From positions 14,190,947 through 14,254,946 of the forward strand of contig CP154957.1 in the NCBI GenBank assembly GCA_039621445.1: DNA of 64,000 nucleotides, written 5' to 3'. Below are positions 1-12,510 of this stretch, one piece after another. The DNA comes from Euglena gracilis (Eukaryota; Euglenida; Euglenophyceae; Euglenales). The notes under the pieces were generated by a model. The model was not told where the DNA came from. It worked only from the letters and a program-made list of their open reading frames with translations, and searched no databases. How positions within the stretch are numbered: position 1 is the first letter of the stretch; every line of letters starts with the position of its first letter. The translations under genes were made by a program, and so were the position numbers.

Positions 1-149
1 TGCTCAAAAATCGACGTTTTTGGGACGTTTTCAAAAAGTGATATTTGGCAAATGTGCTGAAAATTGACCATTTATTGCAAACATCCAAAAAGTTGCCAAA
101 AATGACCCCCTTTGTGCTGTTCGGTCGGGTCTTGGAATGGGACCTGGGT

Positions 150-222
150 ACCCCCCCCCCCCCATTGTGTACCTCCCCCCCAATTTCGGCCTCCCGGGGG
201 GAGGTACATAATGGGGGGGGAT
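150..222. repeat. C/G-run hairpin
   Basis: A C run, then attgtgtacctcccccc, inverted as ggggggaggtacataatg and a G run, with a short loop. The rest of 1-540 has homopolymer C/G blocks and no recognised gene. Confidence 0.8.
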
Positions 223-540
223 GGTAGTGAGTTTTCCTTCCAGTAGAAATGATGCCAGAGAACACAAATTTCACAAAAAAAATTCCGAAGAAAGGGGTGG
301 GGGGTGTCCGAGACCCTTTTTTCCCGACCCCCCCCTAAGTGACCCTCCGGGGTCTGGGCCGGGACAAGAGGGGGGTCATTTAGGGGGGGGGTAATGGTAA
401 TCTTTGGTGCTGTATGGTTTAAGAACCACACAGAAACGGTTTTTCTCTTCAAATCAACGAGGTCCAGGGGGCAGGGTTTTTTTTTGGAAAACAAAAAGCA
501 TGTTTTTTCAAAATAAACACCAAAAAACATTTTTTTTAAA

Positions 541-1772
541 GCCTATTTTCTGGGCCCGACGCCTGTCTTGAAATTCTACTGACATTAACGGATTTCAGGC
601 TGAAATTGTTTATGTCGGTCGATTTCCATTCAGGCGCCCGTTTATGTCAGTCGATTTCCATTCAGGCGCCCGTTTATGACAGTCGATTTCCATTCAGGCG
701 CCCGTTTATGAAAGTCGATTTCCATTCCATTGAAATCTGTTGCTGGTCAGATTGGGAATTTTTAGTGGTTTTTTGGACATTTTGTATTTCCATTTTTTCG
801 ACATTTTTGGTCCTATGGGGTTGTGGAGGAGTTATGGATCAGACAAAAACCAAATTTTGTGGCCAGGTGATCACAGCTGGCTGAACTTTGAATGGAACAG
901 ACGGAAGGCGGTACTTAAGATTATTATTTTCTGGATCTTCAGAAAAAGCATTCGGTATATTTGTCCTGAACCAGTTGTCATCACTGGTCATCTAAAAGAA
1001 AAGCTTTCGGGTGAGGAGTTATTTGGCAATGTCAACCCTATTTTCTGGGCTCGACGCCTGTATTGCAATTATATTGACATCATCGGATTTCGGGCCAAGG
1101 CTGTGTTCATAGCAAAAGGCTTTGTTCATGGCTTTGGTCAAAATGCGTGTTTATAATAAAACGCAGACTGTGGCCTGAGTCTCTGTTTCGAAATGCTGAG
1201 TCTGTTATTCGGCCTGAGTCTGCGTTTCGAAACGCAGACTCAGGTCAGAGTCTGCGTTTAAGAAGCAGTTCTTGATACAGAGATTGAAAAAAAGAAAAAA
1301 AGCATTCCGAAAAAAGGCACAAGGTTGGTCGACATTAACGGGTTTCAGGCTGCAACTGACAATGTCCCAAAACGGAACAAAAAGGCATTCAAAAAAGGAA
1401 ACAAAAGGTTGGTCGATTTCCAAGACATCGGAAACCGTTTATGTCAGTCGATTTCCATTCAGGCGCCCGTTTATGACAGTCGATTTCCATTCAGGCGCCC
1501 GTTTATGTCAGTCGATTTCCATTCAGGCGCCCGTTTATGAAAGTCGATTTCCATTCAGGCGCTCGTTGATGGGCCAAAAACCACTTTTTTGACCATATTT
1601 CCGTCCAGGCGGTTCGGTCGACTGAATATCAAGACAGGCGTCGGGCCCAGACAAAATATGGTTTTAGAAAAATCGACCGACACTAACAGATTCAGCAGGG
1701 GCGCCGGGCGGCTCGCTTCGCTCGCTCCCGCCCGGCGCCCCTGCTGAAACTGTTAGTGAGGGTCGATTTTTG
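541..1772. repeat. Left arm of a 5-kb inverted repeat
   Basis: Nearly the whole arm recurs in inverted orientation at 4362-5505. The outer edge is CTATTTTCTGGGCCCGACGC. The same end motif recurs at about 1038 and inverted at about 1634-1668, so the arm may itself be built from smaller terminal-repeat units. It holds short tandem copies of GTTTATGTCAGTCGATTTCC (605-725 and 1437-1565), a 32-bp perfect palindrome around 1213-1244 and a 100-bp hairpin at its inner edge. No gene seen. Confidence 0.9.
1666..1772. repeat. Inner-edge hairpin of the left arm
   Basis: aaaaatcgaccgacactaac ... to the inverted gtcgattttt, with stem CAGCAGGGGCGCCGGGCGG and loop around ctcgcttcgctcgct. An equal hairpin sits at 4362-4462, with a loop of the other orientation. 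Confidence 0.9.
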
Positions 1773-2504
1773 TATAGAAATGCAAAAATTGACCTTTTTA
1801 TTTGCGAATTGACCGTTTTTTTTTGAGGAAAAAGTTCTAAAGTCATTTTTTTTGTCATCAAAAAAATGATGATTGGCAAGCACGTTCCACAAACCTGTTC
1901 TTCGGAGTCTCATTTAAAGTCAATCCGTTCCCAAAAGTGAGCAGAGGCGGCTCTATGTTGAAACCGTGTATTGGGACTCTGGCTTCACGCCCGAACCGGC
2001 GTTCTGGGACGCCGGTTCGGGCGGGAAATTTCTGCGCCGAACCGGCGTCCAGAACGCCGGTTCGGGCGGGAAACCGACGTCCCCAAAAACTGCTCAGATA
2101 TGATTGCCACATGTCAACAAACCATTTTGGACACTTTTTCGCACTTTTTATTTGGGTCCCCAAGGGGTATTTAACCAGAAATTAGGGTATTTTGTGCAAT
2201 GATTTCCATTTGGCCAAATTTGGGAAATTTCTAAAATAGAATACCATGCAGCAAGGCTGAAATCTAAGGCCATCTGCAGAAAGCCCCTGAGAAGAGCTTT
2301 CAATCAAGGGGCAACATGGCAGGTGAACAGTGGATTTTGGAATTTGTGAAAAGGGTCGGAACATGCGATCGCCGTTCTGGAACACAGTTCTGCGGGCCGA
2401 ACCGGCGTTCTGGACACAGTTTTCGTATCAATGTGGCACGTGAGCTGTGGGATATGACGAAATTAAGATGTCAAATTTCGGAATACACGATCGCTGAAAG
2501 TACC

Positions 2505-2660
2505 CCCCCCCCCCTAATTGACCGTGGGACCTCTCCACGGGACCCCCCTTTTGGTCAATTAGGGGGGGTTCAATTGGGGGGGGGGTCGAAAAAATTTTCC
2601 CCGGGGCGTTTGGTCAATTAGGGGGGGGTCAATTAGGCGGGGGGGGGGGGAGGTGGTAGG
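2505..2660. repeat. CCCCCTAATTGACC repeats
   Basis: Inverted and direct copies of a C-run plus taattgacc unit, with ccccggggaaaatttttt. More copies lie at 3215-3430. The stretch 1773-2992 otherwise holds only gttctgg/ccggttcgggcgg short repeats (1990-2070) and no gene. Confidence 0.8.
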
Positions 2661-2992
2661 CGCTGTGTGCATTAAGGTTGAATTCTGTGGCCATCTGTCA
2701 AAAGCCCTTGAGAAGGGCTTTTGATTGATGGGTAACACGGCATCAGAATCGTGGAATCCACCAATTTCGAACGGCGGCAAACAATTTGGACCAAAGTCGC
2801 CGAAAACTGTCCCAAACATGGGGATTTGGGGCGAAATTGGCCGTGATGCCTCAGAAGCCGGTTCGGGTGTGAAGCCGGAGCCCCCTAGAAACAGTTTCAA
2901 AAACTGTGTCCCAGACAAATTGGTGCTTGTCTGTTAGTCGATCCACTGCAAAACAGGTCGATCCACTTTGGTCACCAATGGACAGGGAAAGC

Positions 2993-3086
2993 ACAAAACA
3001 GGGTCAGAAGATACGGTTAGGGTTAGGGTTAGGTTAACCCTAACCCTAACCCAAACCCTAACCGTATCTTCTGACCCTGTTTTGAC
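2993..3086. repeat. Telomere-like head-to-head palindrome 1
   Basis: caaaacagggtcagaagata, then GGTTAGGG units meeting CCCTAACC units at a central TTAA, then the flank inverted. Telomeric core 3015-3063. Confidence 0.93.
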
Positions 3087-3097
3087 CTACCACCCCC

Positions 3098-3216
3098 CAG
3101 GGTTTTGATATAAGGAGGGCGTACATGGTTTAGGTGGGGGGTGTCCCCCCCACCCCCCCCCTCCTGGCCCGCAGGGGGGGGGGGCGGACCACCCCCCCAC
3201 CTGTCCTTATATCAAC
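3098..3216. repeat. TATAAGG palindromic element, older copy
   Basis: gttttgatataaggagggcg ... to ctccttatatcaa-type inverted end, with the same internal gtacatggtttaggtggggg as the intact copy at 24661-24780. Confidence 0.8.
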
Positions 3217-3478
3217 CCCCCCCCTAATTGACCAAACGCCCCGGGGAAAATTTTTTCAACCCCCCCCCTCCCCTAATTGACTGCCCGGGGGGGATTCCGT
3301 GCTGAAGCACCACCTAATTGACGGTACCCCTCCCTCTAATTGACGGCACCCCTCCCCCTAATTGACGGCACCCCCCCCCACCCCTAATTGAACCCCCCCC
3401 CCACCTAATTGACCAAAAGGGGGGTTCAATTAAGAGGGGGGGAGGTGGTACTTTGGGTCACTGATGGAAAGGGAAAGC

Positions 3479-3602
3479 ACAAAACAGGGTCAGAAGATAC
3501 GGTTAGGGTTTGGGTTAGGGTTAGGGTTAGGGTTAGGTTAACCCAAACCCTAACCCTAACCCTAACCTAACCTTATCTGACCCTGACCCTGACCCTGTTT
3601 TG
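3479..3602. repeat. Telomere-like head-to-head palindrome 2
   Basis: Same flanking gggtcagaagatac, longer TTAGGG then CCCTAA runs meeting at TTAA (core 3501-3572), followed by ccttatctgaccctgaccc. It contains variant TTTGGG units. Confidence 0.93.
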
Positions 3603-3884
3603 GCTACCCCCCCCCTCCCCTAGTCGTACGACCACCCCTGACCACCCCCCGGTCACAGGTTGCAGGTCATGGGGGTGTTATGACCAACCCCCCCGGTCAC
3701 AGGTTGCAGGTTGCAAAAAATTTAACACCACCTTACCTATGACCGCCCCCTCATTTACGACCACCCCCCGGTCACAGGTTGCAGGTTATGGGGGTGTTAC
3801 GACCCCCCCCCCCCCCGGTCACAGGTTGCAGGAACCCGGTCATACGACTAGGGGAGGGGGGGGTACTTTGGGTCAAAGCACAAA

Positions 3885-3993
3885 ACAGGGTCAGAAGACA
3901 CGGTTAGGGTTAGGGTTAGGGTTAGGGTTAGGATTAGGGTTTGGTTAACCCTAACCCTAACCCTAACCCTAGCCCGAACCCTAACCCTAACCA
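3885..3993. repeat. Telomere-like head-to-head palindrome 3
   Basis: Five TTAGGG-type units, then variants, TTAA, and about seven CCCTAA-type units (core 3902-3992). The right flank is not the inverted left flank, unlike copies 1 and 2. Confidence 0.92.
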
Positions 3994-4361
3994 CAATGGG
4001 CACGTTATGTCTGGATCGACTAACAGACTTGATGCACTGCCGTGGATCGACTAACAGACAAGTACCAACAAATTTGGGGGGGCAAGAATTTCATTGGATG
4101 GGGTGGGGATGGTAACAAAATCCTTTGGTAGACTAATTTTGGCAGACATCAATCAGTAGCATTTGGGAAAACCGTCTGGGCAAAATCTGGACATGTGTTT
4201 TTGTGGCAAACAGGTCAGTGAACCAAATTTGGCAGTTTAAGTTTGGCTCAAAGCCTAAGCCACCTGAATGCTAAGCACTATGAGGGCACCCAAAACTAAA
4301 AGCTTCTAAAACACAGTTTTTGCAGTATAACTTGTGCCTCTAAAAGGGGGTTTTTATACAA

Positions 4362-5505
4362 AAATCGACCGACACTAACAGATTCAGCAGGGGCGCCGGG
4401 CGGGAGCGAGCGAAGCGAGCCGCCCGGCGCCCCTGCTGAATCTGTTAGTGTCGGTCGATTTTTCTAAAACCTATTTTGTCTGGGCCCGACGCCTGTCTTG
4501 ATATTCATTCGACCGAACCGCCTGGACGGAAATATGGTCAAAAAGGTGGTTTTTGGCCCATTAACGGGCGCCTGAATGGAAATCGACTGACACAAACGGC
4601 GCCTGAATGGAAATCGACCGACATAAACGGTTTCCGATGTCTTGGAAATCGACCAACCTTTTGTTTCCTTTTTTTGAATGCCTTTTTGTTGGGACATTGT
4701 CAGTTGCAGCCTGAAACCCGTTAATGTCGACCAACCTTTTGTCTCTTTTTTTTCAGAATGCTTTTTTTTCTTTTTTCAATCTCTATATCAAGAACTGTGT
4801 CTTAAACGCAGACTCTGACCTGAGTCTGCGTTTCGAAACGCAGACTCAGGCCGAATAACAGACTCGGCGTTTCGAAACACAGACTCAGGCCACAGTCTGC
4901 GTTTTATTATAAGCACAGATTTTGACCAAAGCCATGTTGCTAAGAGCACAGCCTTGGCCCGAAATCCGATGATGTCAATATAATTGCAATACAGGCGTCA
5001 AGCCCAGAAAATAGGTTTGACATTGCCAAATCACTTCACCCGAAAGCTTTTTTTTCAGATGACCAGTGATGACAACTGGTTCAGGACAAATTTTTCGAAT
5101 GCTTTTCTGAAGATCCAGAAAATATCAGCCAGCTGTGATCACCTGGCCACAAAATTTGGTTTTTGTCTGATCCATAACTCCTCCACAACCCCATAGGACC
5201 AAAAATGTCGAAAAAAATGGAAATCCAAAATGTCCAAAAAGTCCTTAAAAATTCCCAATCTGACCAGCAACAGATTTCAATGGAATGGAAATCGACTTTC
5301 ATAAACGGGCGCCTGAATGGAAATCGACCGACGTAAACGGCTGAATGGAAATCGACTGACATAAACGGGCGCCTGAATGGAAATCGACCGACATAAACGT
5401 GCGCCTAAATGGAAATCGACCGACATAAACAATTTCAGCCTGAAATCCGTTAATGTCAGTAGAATTTCAAGACAGGCGTCGGGCCCAGAAAATAGGTTTA
5501 GTAAA
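4362..5505. repeat. Right arm of the 5-kb inverted repeat
   Basis: Reverse complement of the left arm, ending GGCGTCGGGCCCAGAAAATA. It repeats the 100-bp hairpin (4362-4462), the palindrome (4819-4850), the CGACTGACATAAACGGGCGC units (4560-4635, 5285-5430) and the internal end motif (4993-5018). Small differences from the left arm show the copies have diverged. Confidence 0.9.
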
Positions 5506-6230
5506 CTGCCCCCAATCAGCTGTTGCGGTGCAACCTTCAGAACACAGCTTACACCTCAATAACTCTAATGCTTATTGGGGGCAGATTATGGGTAGAATCA
5601 GCCCAAATCGGCAGGTTTTACCTCGAATTTTTCTGTGTTGACTCCCGAATGAGGGTCTTTGAGGTAATCTGGGTCGGTTTTGGGCCATATTTGTGTGATC
5701 TTTCAAAAAAAAATTGGGGGCTGGGTGGTCGAATTGTTGGTGGTGGGGTCGACTTGTTGACACGCAGCCAATGGTCGCCAGGCAATGACCAATGGTGGCC
5801 AGCAATTAGTCACTTTAAGGTTCATGGCCAAACTTGGAGAAATTTTTGTTATGTGCGAGTTGAAAATTTGAGGGGACATCATTTGGACGGTCGAATTCTG
5901 GTCCTTGGAAGGGGAATTTTATACATATATTATATATATTTGGGAACATCAGCAGTTAGTGAAAAGAACCTTTGCACCAGCACATTTCATGTTTGCAGGT
6001 TCTGGATGTCAAAGGAGACATGTCCAGCATGAACCATCTATCCACCAGAACAATCACTGGGACAAATGGAGCAATCCTCGGTGTGGTTTTGTGCAGTGAA
6101 ACTGTTTGAACCTATTTATGACCTGTTTGGCACCTATTTATGACGCCGTCGACTGCAGTTCTGACATGATAATCAGCAGTTGGGATGGGAAGACTCCATT
6201 AAGTGAATGGTGATTAGGTTTTTTTCAGGT
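5506..6230. other. No gene recognised
   Basis: Unique-looking sequence with one 169-codon open frame on the plus strand that matches nothing I recognise. It may hold unseen short exons. Confidence 0.4.
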
Positions 6231-6299
6231 TGGGTCCGACCCCTCCCCTAATTGAGTAAATTGGAGGGTTTCCATTAATTTTTTTTATTTCCGTCATGT

Positions 6300-7085
6300 T
6301 TTGGGTCAGGCTTTTTTTTAAGTCCCCTGCCCCCCCCCCCCCCCCGGGGGGGGGTCCCGCGCCGGAGGCGCTGGGTATACCTTTTCGGCGCGAAGCGCCG
6401 AAAATTTTTGAAAATTGCCTTTAACGGGCCCGATTTTGGGGGGGGTCCCCGGACCCCCCCCCCCCCCCCCCGGGGGGGGCCGCGCCTCTCTGGGTGTGTG
6501 GGGGGGCCCCCCCCCCCTCCCCCCCCCGGGGGTCTTAAAAAGAAGCCTGTTTTGGGTGTCCACCGGTGGGCGACAGGTCCATTTTACTGGCATTTTTCTG
6601 CAATTTAGTTCTTTGCAATTTGTTTGCCTTTTTTTCTGGTTCTGGGTGAATCCCACTCAGGCTTTTGCTTAAGGGATTGCAGTACCCCCCCCGGGGGGGG
6701 GGGCTGGGCTGCAGATAGTCCAAATTTGGCTAGTGGGATTTCTAGATTCCCGGGGGGGGGGTCTGCTAGCAGGGCCAGCTAGTGGAATTTTTTTTTCCAG
6801 TGACCGGCGCGAAGCGCAGACCCCCAAAAATGGCCAAAAATGCCCGTTTTTTGGCCATTTTTGGGAATTTTTGGAACAAAATCAGCCAAAAACCTCTTAA
6901 AAACCTCATTTCCACCTTGGCACGCAGCGCCGGAGGAAAAATTTTTTCCAGGGGGGGACCCCCGGACCCCCCCCCCCCCCGGGGGGGGGGGAGGGGGTCC
7001 TAGCTTTATCCATTTTTTCCAGTGTCTAGCCGATTGGCTAGCCAGTACCCCCCCCCCTCGGGGTCCTTAAGCAAAAGCCTGATCT
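6300..7085. repeat. C/G homopolymer repeats with GCGCGAAGCGC motifs
   Basis: Long C runs directly followed by long G runs (6332-6353, 6456-6477, 6523-6533, 6966-6991), AAGCGCCGAAAATTTTTGAA-like pieces and ctagccagt segments. The segment ggtctgctagcagggccagc recurs near 23696. Similar blocks recur at 11720-12240 and 63000-63300. Confidence 0.75.
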
Positions 7086-7261
7086 TACAGTGTTTTGCCA
7101 CACAGTGGGTTTTTTTGTTTTTCAGTGTGCGTTTTTCAGAACCAGCATTTTTGTTCGCTCCTTGACCTCCATTTTGTTGGGCCGCAATTCTATCTCTTTT
7201 AATTCATTGTTTTCCACAACAAATTTGTTGAAGTGCAACCAGATGAATTGTTTCTCCGTGA

Positions 7262-7395
7262 CCACCTTGGAGGTTTTTTTTTTGAAACCAGGTGGCTCCG
7301 GCAACTCTGAAAGAGGTGCCGCAATTACCATCGCATCCCCATCCCGTTCAATTTTGCATTCAAATTTGCGGAGTGCAATTTTTTTTCTGCAACGA
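7262..7395. repeat. Dispersed repeat, copy 1
   Basis: aactctgaaag, ggtgccgc, cattcccatccc-type and ttcaattttgcatt blocks in the same order and spacing as 54685-54805, with moderate divergence. No coding logic was found in either copy. Confidence 0.8.
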
Positions 7396-7699
7396 GACGG
7401 CGGCAGAAAAGTTTGCTTGTGTTGCAACCACCGGTTCCCCCTCCCTGTGGCTGTCACACTGCAATGTGCGGGCCATAAATTTCAGAGCTTGTCTTTTATT
7501 ACGAACAACACGGACATCAGGTCTGCTACACTATTGATCAAAAATGACCCTTTTCCCAGATTTTTTTTTATGGTTTTTTTGGACGTCACCTAACATGCTT
7601 GGAGTTTGAAATTTGAATTTGCTTTCTCTGGACAAAGCCCCGGCTTTATTTGAGCGTAAAGGAGCCATTCTTATTCTTGGATAATTTCGGGGATTGAAA

Positions 7700-10600
7700 T
7701 TTTGAAATGTTGAGATTTGTTTCACCATGTCAGTCGAGTCCAGATATTTTTTTCCCCCTCAACCCCCCCTCAAAGAAATCCCCCCCAAAGTATGGCCAAT
7801 TTTTTGGCAAATTTTGGTTTACAGAGTAGAGTGACCACCATGGCAACTTTGAGGGGGGGAGATGAGGGTGAGTTTCGTGACCTGGGGGGGGGTTCCCTCC
7901 AACCCCCTCCCTGTGTGTACTGTGGCTGTTTGTTTGGTGCCTTTTATCCCTTCTTCTGGATGGACCTGTTTTCCCACCTCTGGCCCTGAGACCTCCACAA
8001 TTGTTTCAATACGTGTGTCTGTTTTCTTGGGAAGTTCCACAACAACAACACCCAAAAATCAACCAGAGGTTTTTTTTAGGACCCTCCAGACCCATCTACC
8101 CACCCCCTGGGGGGGGAGCAGGGGGGGGGGGGGCTCGGGGACCCACTTTTGGGGGAGGTCAATTTTTTTTGGTCCAAAAATTGATTGAAAATTTTTTGGT
8201 CCAAAAATTTTGGAGTCCAAAAAAAAAACCCCATCGCTTCGCGCCGAAAAAAGAGGAAAAAAGCTCCTCCGTGTACCTCCATGTACACAGACAAACAGGT
8301 GAGACCCCATAAATTCTAAAACTTCTGTAAATCAGCCAGGGGGGAGAATTGATCACCGCAATTTTCCTGCAATTTCTGCAGTTTTTCTGCAAATCTGCAA
8401 ATTTTCTGCAAATTTTCTGCATTTTTTTCTCTTTCCTCAATTTTTCCGCATGCTACAATTGACCCAAAAGCAGATCCCTGTCGTGGAATTTGTCTGCCAC
8501 CATGGTTTGATGTTTTCTTCAAAAAATTCTGGCTTTGGGCCAAAATGTTGGCACCCTCAATAAGAATTTTTATTGTTTTTTTTTATATAATTGTTTTTTT
8601 AATCTTTTTGGGTCGTTTGTTGCAGGTATGGTGTGTGCAATTCCTTTGATCCTTTGGGCTGGACTACGGCGCTTCACAAGAAGGTCCTTTCCTCCGAAGC
8701 CATGCGATGATTGTTGTGCTGCGCTCCTGGTTGGGGGTGGCACATAAGGGGCGGTGTACCCCCCCCCTGCCTGGCCGGGGTTTGGAAACTAGTCGGTGGG
8801 CAAGGGGGTGGGGTGTCTTTTTTCAAAAAACCACACATGTTGTCTACATAACGAGAAAACTAAGCTCACTCCAGGGGGGGGGGGGCTGGACCCCCCTGTT
8901 GTAAAACCACTCACAATACCCAGCCTGATGAGCACGATCAATCATGTTTCCTTCATGCAGGGAAACCTCTGAGTGTTCAGCAATTGGCATATTTTAAGCC
9001 CCAAAATTTTTTTGTTTCTTTGCACCAGAAACTTTTTTGTGATTTTTTTTTGTTCCGGAAGATTTTTTGTTCTGGGGGAGAGGCCTGACTCCCCCCTCCA
9101 GGGGTTCTGACCCCTGGGTCTTTTTCCCTATTTGGGTTTTTTACTCAGAAATTATGTTTCCTCCCAGTCAGATGGCCAGGCCAACAAAATAATTGCAATC
9201 GCCTCTTGAGACCCCAAATCCACCCCTGTTTCATGTTTTTTTTCCCTTATCTGTCAAGCCCTCTGTCATGATAGCTTTTTACAAATCACTGCCTCTTTTC
9301 ATCAATTTGAAACTTAAAAAATGCTTGTTCAAAGTGCTAAAGAACTCCCCCTGGGGGTCCAGGAGACCCCACCCCCCGGGGTCCAATTTTTTCCAAATTA
9401 AAACCCTGGTTGGCATCTGTCGGGGTTTGTTAGTTTTCAAACACTGCAGATGGGGTCCCAGCCACATCATTTGGAGGGATTTGATCCAAGGTCAATATAA
9501 CGCGCGGTCAGTATGATTTAAAAAAAACATGGTAGCTTGGGTTACCAGACCTTCTTTATCTGGTATTGGGACTCATTTGGACTCACCTACACATACACGT
9601 TACAGCTGACGGATTGATATTTAAATGAAAATTCCAGAGCACCAAAATAATATCAGGAGCACCAAGTGTATAATAAATAACAACAGCACCAAGTGTCTGT
9701 GCTTGGTTGGACCCTCTCCCCGCACTCATGATGCTTTTTTTTCGTGTCCACTGTCCAGATAACCAGAATTGATTGGTTATCTTGACAGTGGAGAATGACC
9801 CCTCCCCAGGGTCAGCAAGCAGTATAGTATGGTTTGGCCTGAGTGGATTCCTACCTGAACCAAGCAGCGTTTGACCAACCCCAATTCCCGGTTTTTTTTA
9901 TTTTACGAAGGTCACATATAAACCAGCTAGGTCGTTCTAAACCATTTTCTAGTTTTCAGCCCCGGTTTCCAGCAATACGTCCATGCCCCCATTTCAAAGG
10001 GGGGATGAACCTTCGATGGAAGGACACCTGCATCCGCATCCCTGGTCCCCCAGGAGGTCAAATTGTTCCCTCTTGCTGATTGTTGAATGGGGTCCTGTCA
10101 AGTGACCTCTTACCTCCTCAGTGGAAGCCCCCCCCCACAAAACCCTCCCGAAGTTTTTTCCATTTTCATCGCAGGAGTGCTCATCAAGAGTTCCAGGATC
10201 TGTTGTCGCAGGTGCTCTTACCTTGTGATCTGTGCGCAAGTTCCATCATTCTGGCAACTCCATGTCGAGTAACCAACATGATGAGCCAAAGTTTCCGGGT
10301 TTAGCTGTAAGAAATCCCAACCCAGCTGGATTTGGATTTTTTTGCCTGTTTCTTTGGGACCAGCTGGGACCAGCTGCCAGCCAGCTCCCCCCCCCCCCAA
10401 CTCCCACCCTGGGAGATTTATCCAGCTGGCTTGCTTGGGGAGGTTACCTGAAAACCCCTGGGTGGGTTAACAAACCCCCAGGCCATCCGGATCAGGATGA
10501 CTTAGGTCCTGGAAAAAAAGGCAGGGGCGGGATCGTAAACATTTTTTTTGTGTTTTTTGTCTGTTTTTCGATTTAGGAAAAATTTGGGTTTTTTCCTGGT

Positions 10601-11042
10601 GATTTTGGATTTTTGCTGACAAATCTTTTTGATTTTGAGAAATTCCTCGGGTTTCCCCCGATTTCCCCCCAAAACTAAAAATGGTCCATTTTTTGCATTT
10701 TTGGGTCAACAAAATGCTGTTATTCTTACACAAAATGAAAAAATTCCCAGTGGAACCAAAATTTTTTAAAGTCCTCTTCATCACAAAGTGTACATCCCGG
10801 GGAGCTCCCAAAGGGCTTTTTATGCAACTTGCATTTATTTGCGTTTATTTGCATTTTTTTTGCGCTCTTGTGTTTTTTTTTGTGTTTCTTTGCGTCGCGT
10901 TTTTCTTTTCGAGGGTGCAGACGTTGCGTTCCCCCCCTGAAAAAAAGAATACTCTGGGGAGAGGCTGGGACACAGCACACCATCGACAAACCCCATCCAA
11001 GTTCCCCCACCACCTCCTCTTCTGCATGCTCCTCCGTGCCAG
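7700..11042. other. No gene recognised; possible 5' part of the desaturase gene
   Basis: Mixed unique and low-complexity DNA. A leader or targeting exon for the desaturase is expected upstream of 11043, but no hydrophobic signal-peptide frame with a convincing splice site could be picked out. Confidence 0.4.
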
Positions 11043-11193
11043 GACTGGGCGGTGGCCACCACCATCCAAGTGCAGACCCCGGAGCGGAAATTGTTCCGGA
11101 TGTCGGAGGAGCAGAAGGAGGTCGTGCGGGGCATGAGCCGGTTTGCGGAGGAGAGGATCATGCCGCTCTCCAGCGACCCCGGGAAGAACTGGC
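11043..11193 (+). CDS. FAB2: Desaturase exon 1 (first recognised)
   Basis: Follows a tgccag acceptor. Codes for 50 residues from [11 protein letters not shown] through [17 protein letters not shown] plus one base, matching the N-terminal helix of mature plant desaturases. The exon ends at TGG C, and the intron begins GGCCAG, a nonconventional 5' end. The 5' boundary is the least certain part; no initiating Met is in frame here, so an upstream exon must supply the start and targeting sequence. Confidence 0.85.
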
Positions 11194-12468
11194 GGCCAGG
11201 CGGGGGCTCGAACCTCTGGCCGCTTGGGTGGGCAGAGGTCCTCCGGGGGGCAGAGGCATCTCCGGCTGTGGGGGCTGAACAACCGCCCAACCCTGCAGCA
11301 CCGTTCGTTGAAGGGTGACCCCCCTTGTCCTTGAGCAGCAGCCTTTTCCCAGTTTCACACCTCCCACTGACCCTATTTTCAATTAATCCAGTAATATTGC
11401 TTTTCTTGGTGGCTGGTGGATGTGCATGTTTCGTCATTTCCAAAATTTTCTGATATTGGTCGAAAATACAATTCTCAGTTCACCATTTTTCTCCTGAAAA
11501 CATTGTTTTTTCAGAAATGATTTTTGAATTTTTTTCTCTGCTCAAGTTTGCAGCTTGCAGTTCCACTGTAACTCACACACATTTTTTGGGGGGGGAGTGG
11601 ATAAATACCGACCCCATCCTTTTTGTCCAATAAACATTACAAAATGTCCGTTCCGATAACAGGGTGTTTTGTTGTTCAAGCAGGGCATTTGTTGGACGCA
11701 TACATCTCTCTAAGGTTTTGCGAACCCCCTGGGGGGGGGGGGGGGCGGCTGCAGCCAGCCCCGATTTGGGCCCAGCCCAGCCGCAGCAGCCCCCTCCCCC
11801 GGGGGGGGGGTGCTGCTAGCCCAAGCTAGCCAGCCCCTTTTTGGGGGTCCAGCCCAAAATTTTTCGGCGTAAAGCGCCGAAATTTTTTGAAAAACTGTGC
11901 TCAAAAGTGGCCAAAAATGGGGTTTGGGAGGCGGTTGGGGGGATTTTTGGGGGGTTTCAGATGCATCATTTTTTCAAAACTGTGTTTTGCAGGTCATTTT
12001 GGGGCATTTTTGTTTTGGGGGGGGGTTTTCCGATTTCAGGTCCAGCTACACGCCCCTGTTTGCCAAAATTTGTTCATTATTTTCTCTTCTTTTTGTCGCC
12101 CCGGTTCGGGTCCAGCCGGGGTCCAGCCCCCCCCCCCCCCCCCCCCCCCCCGGGGGCGGACTAGCCAGCCCAAATTTCTAGCCGGCCCAAATTTCTAGCC
12201 CTAGCCGAGCAACCCCCCCCCCCCCGGGTCTTTAAAGAGATGTATGGTTGGACGCATAGGGGGATAAACCTCCTCCAAAAATGGTAAGGTAAATGTGTGT
12301 GAGAAACAGAGGAAGCAGAGCACAGAGGAAAACAGTGCAGGCTGGTTACATGCAAAGTTCACCCAAAGTCATATTAGATGCATTCTGGGTGGTATTATGT
12401 GAGAGACCGTGCCTGCTTGCAGCCTCAGGATTTGTTGCCTGACCCAACAAGAGAGGATTTTCAGGAAC

Positions 12469-12510
<42 letters not shown>

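Noticed and set aside
10835-11443. 202-codon minus-strand frame
   Set aside because: Antisense shadow of desaturase exon 1.
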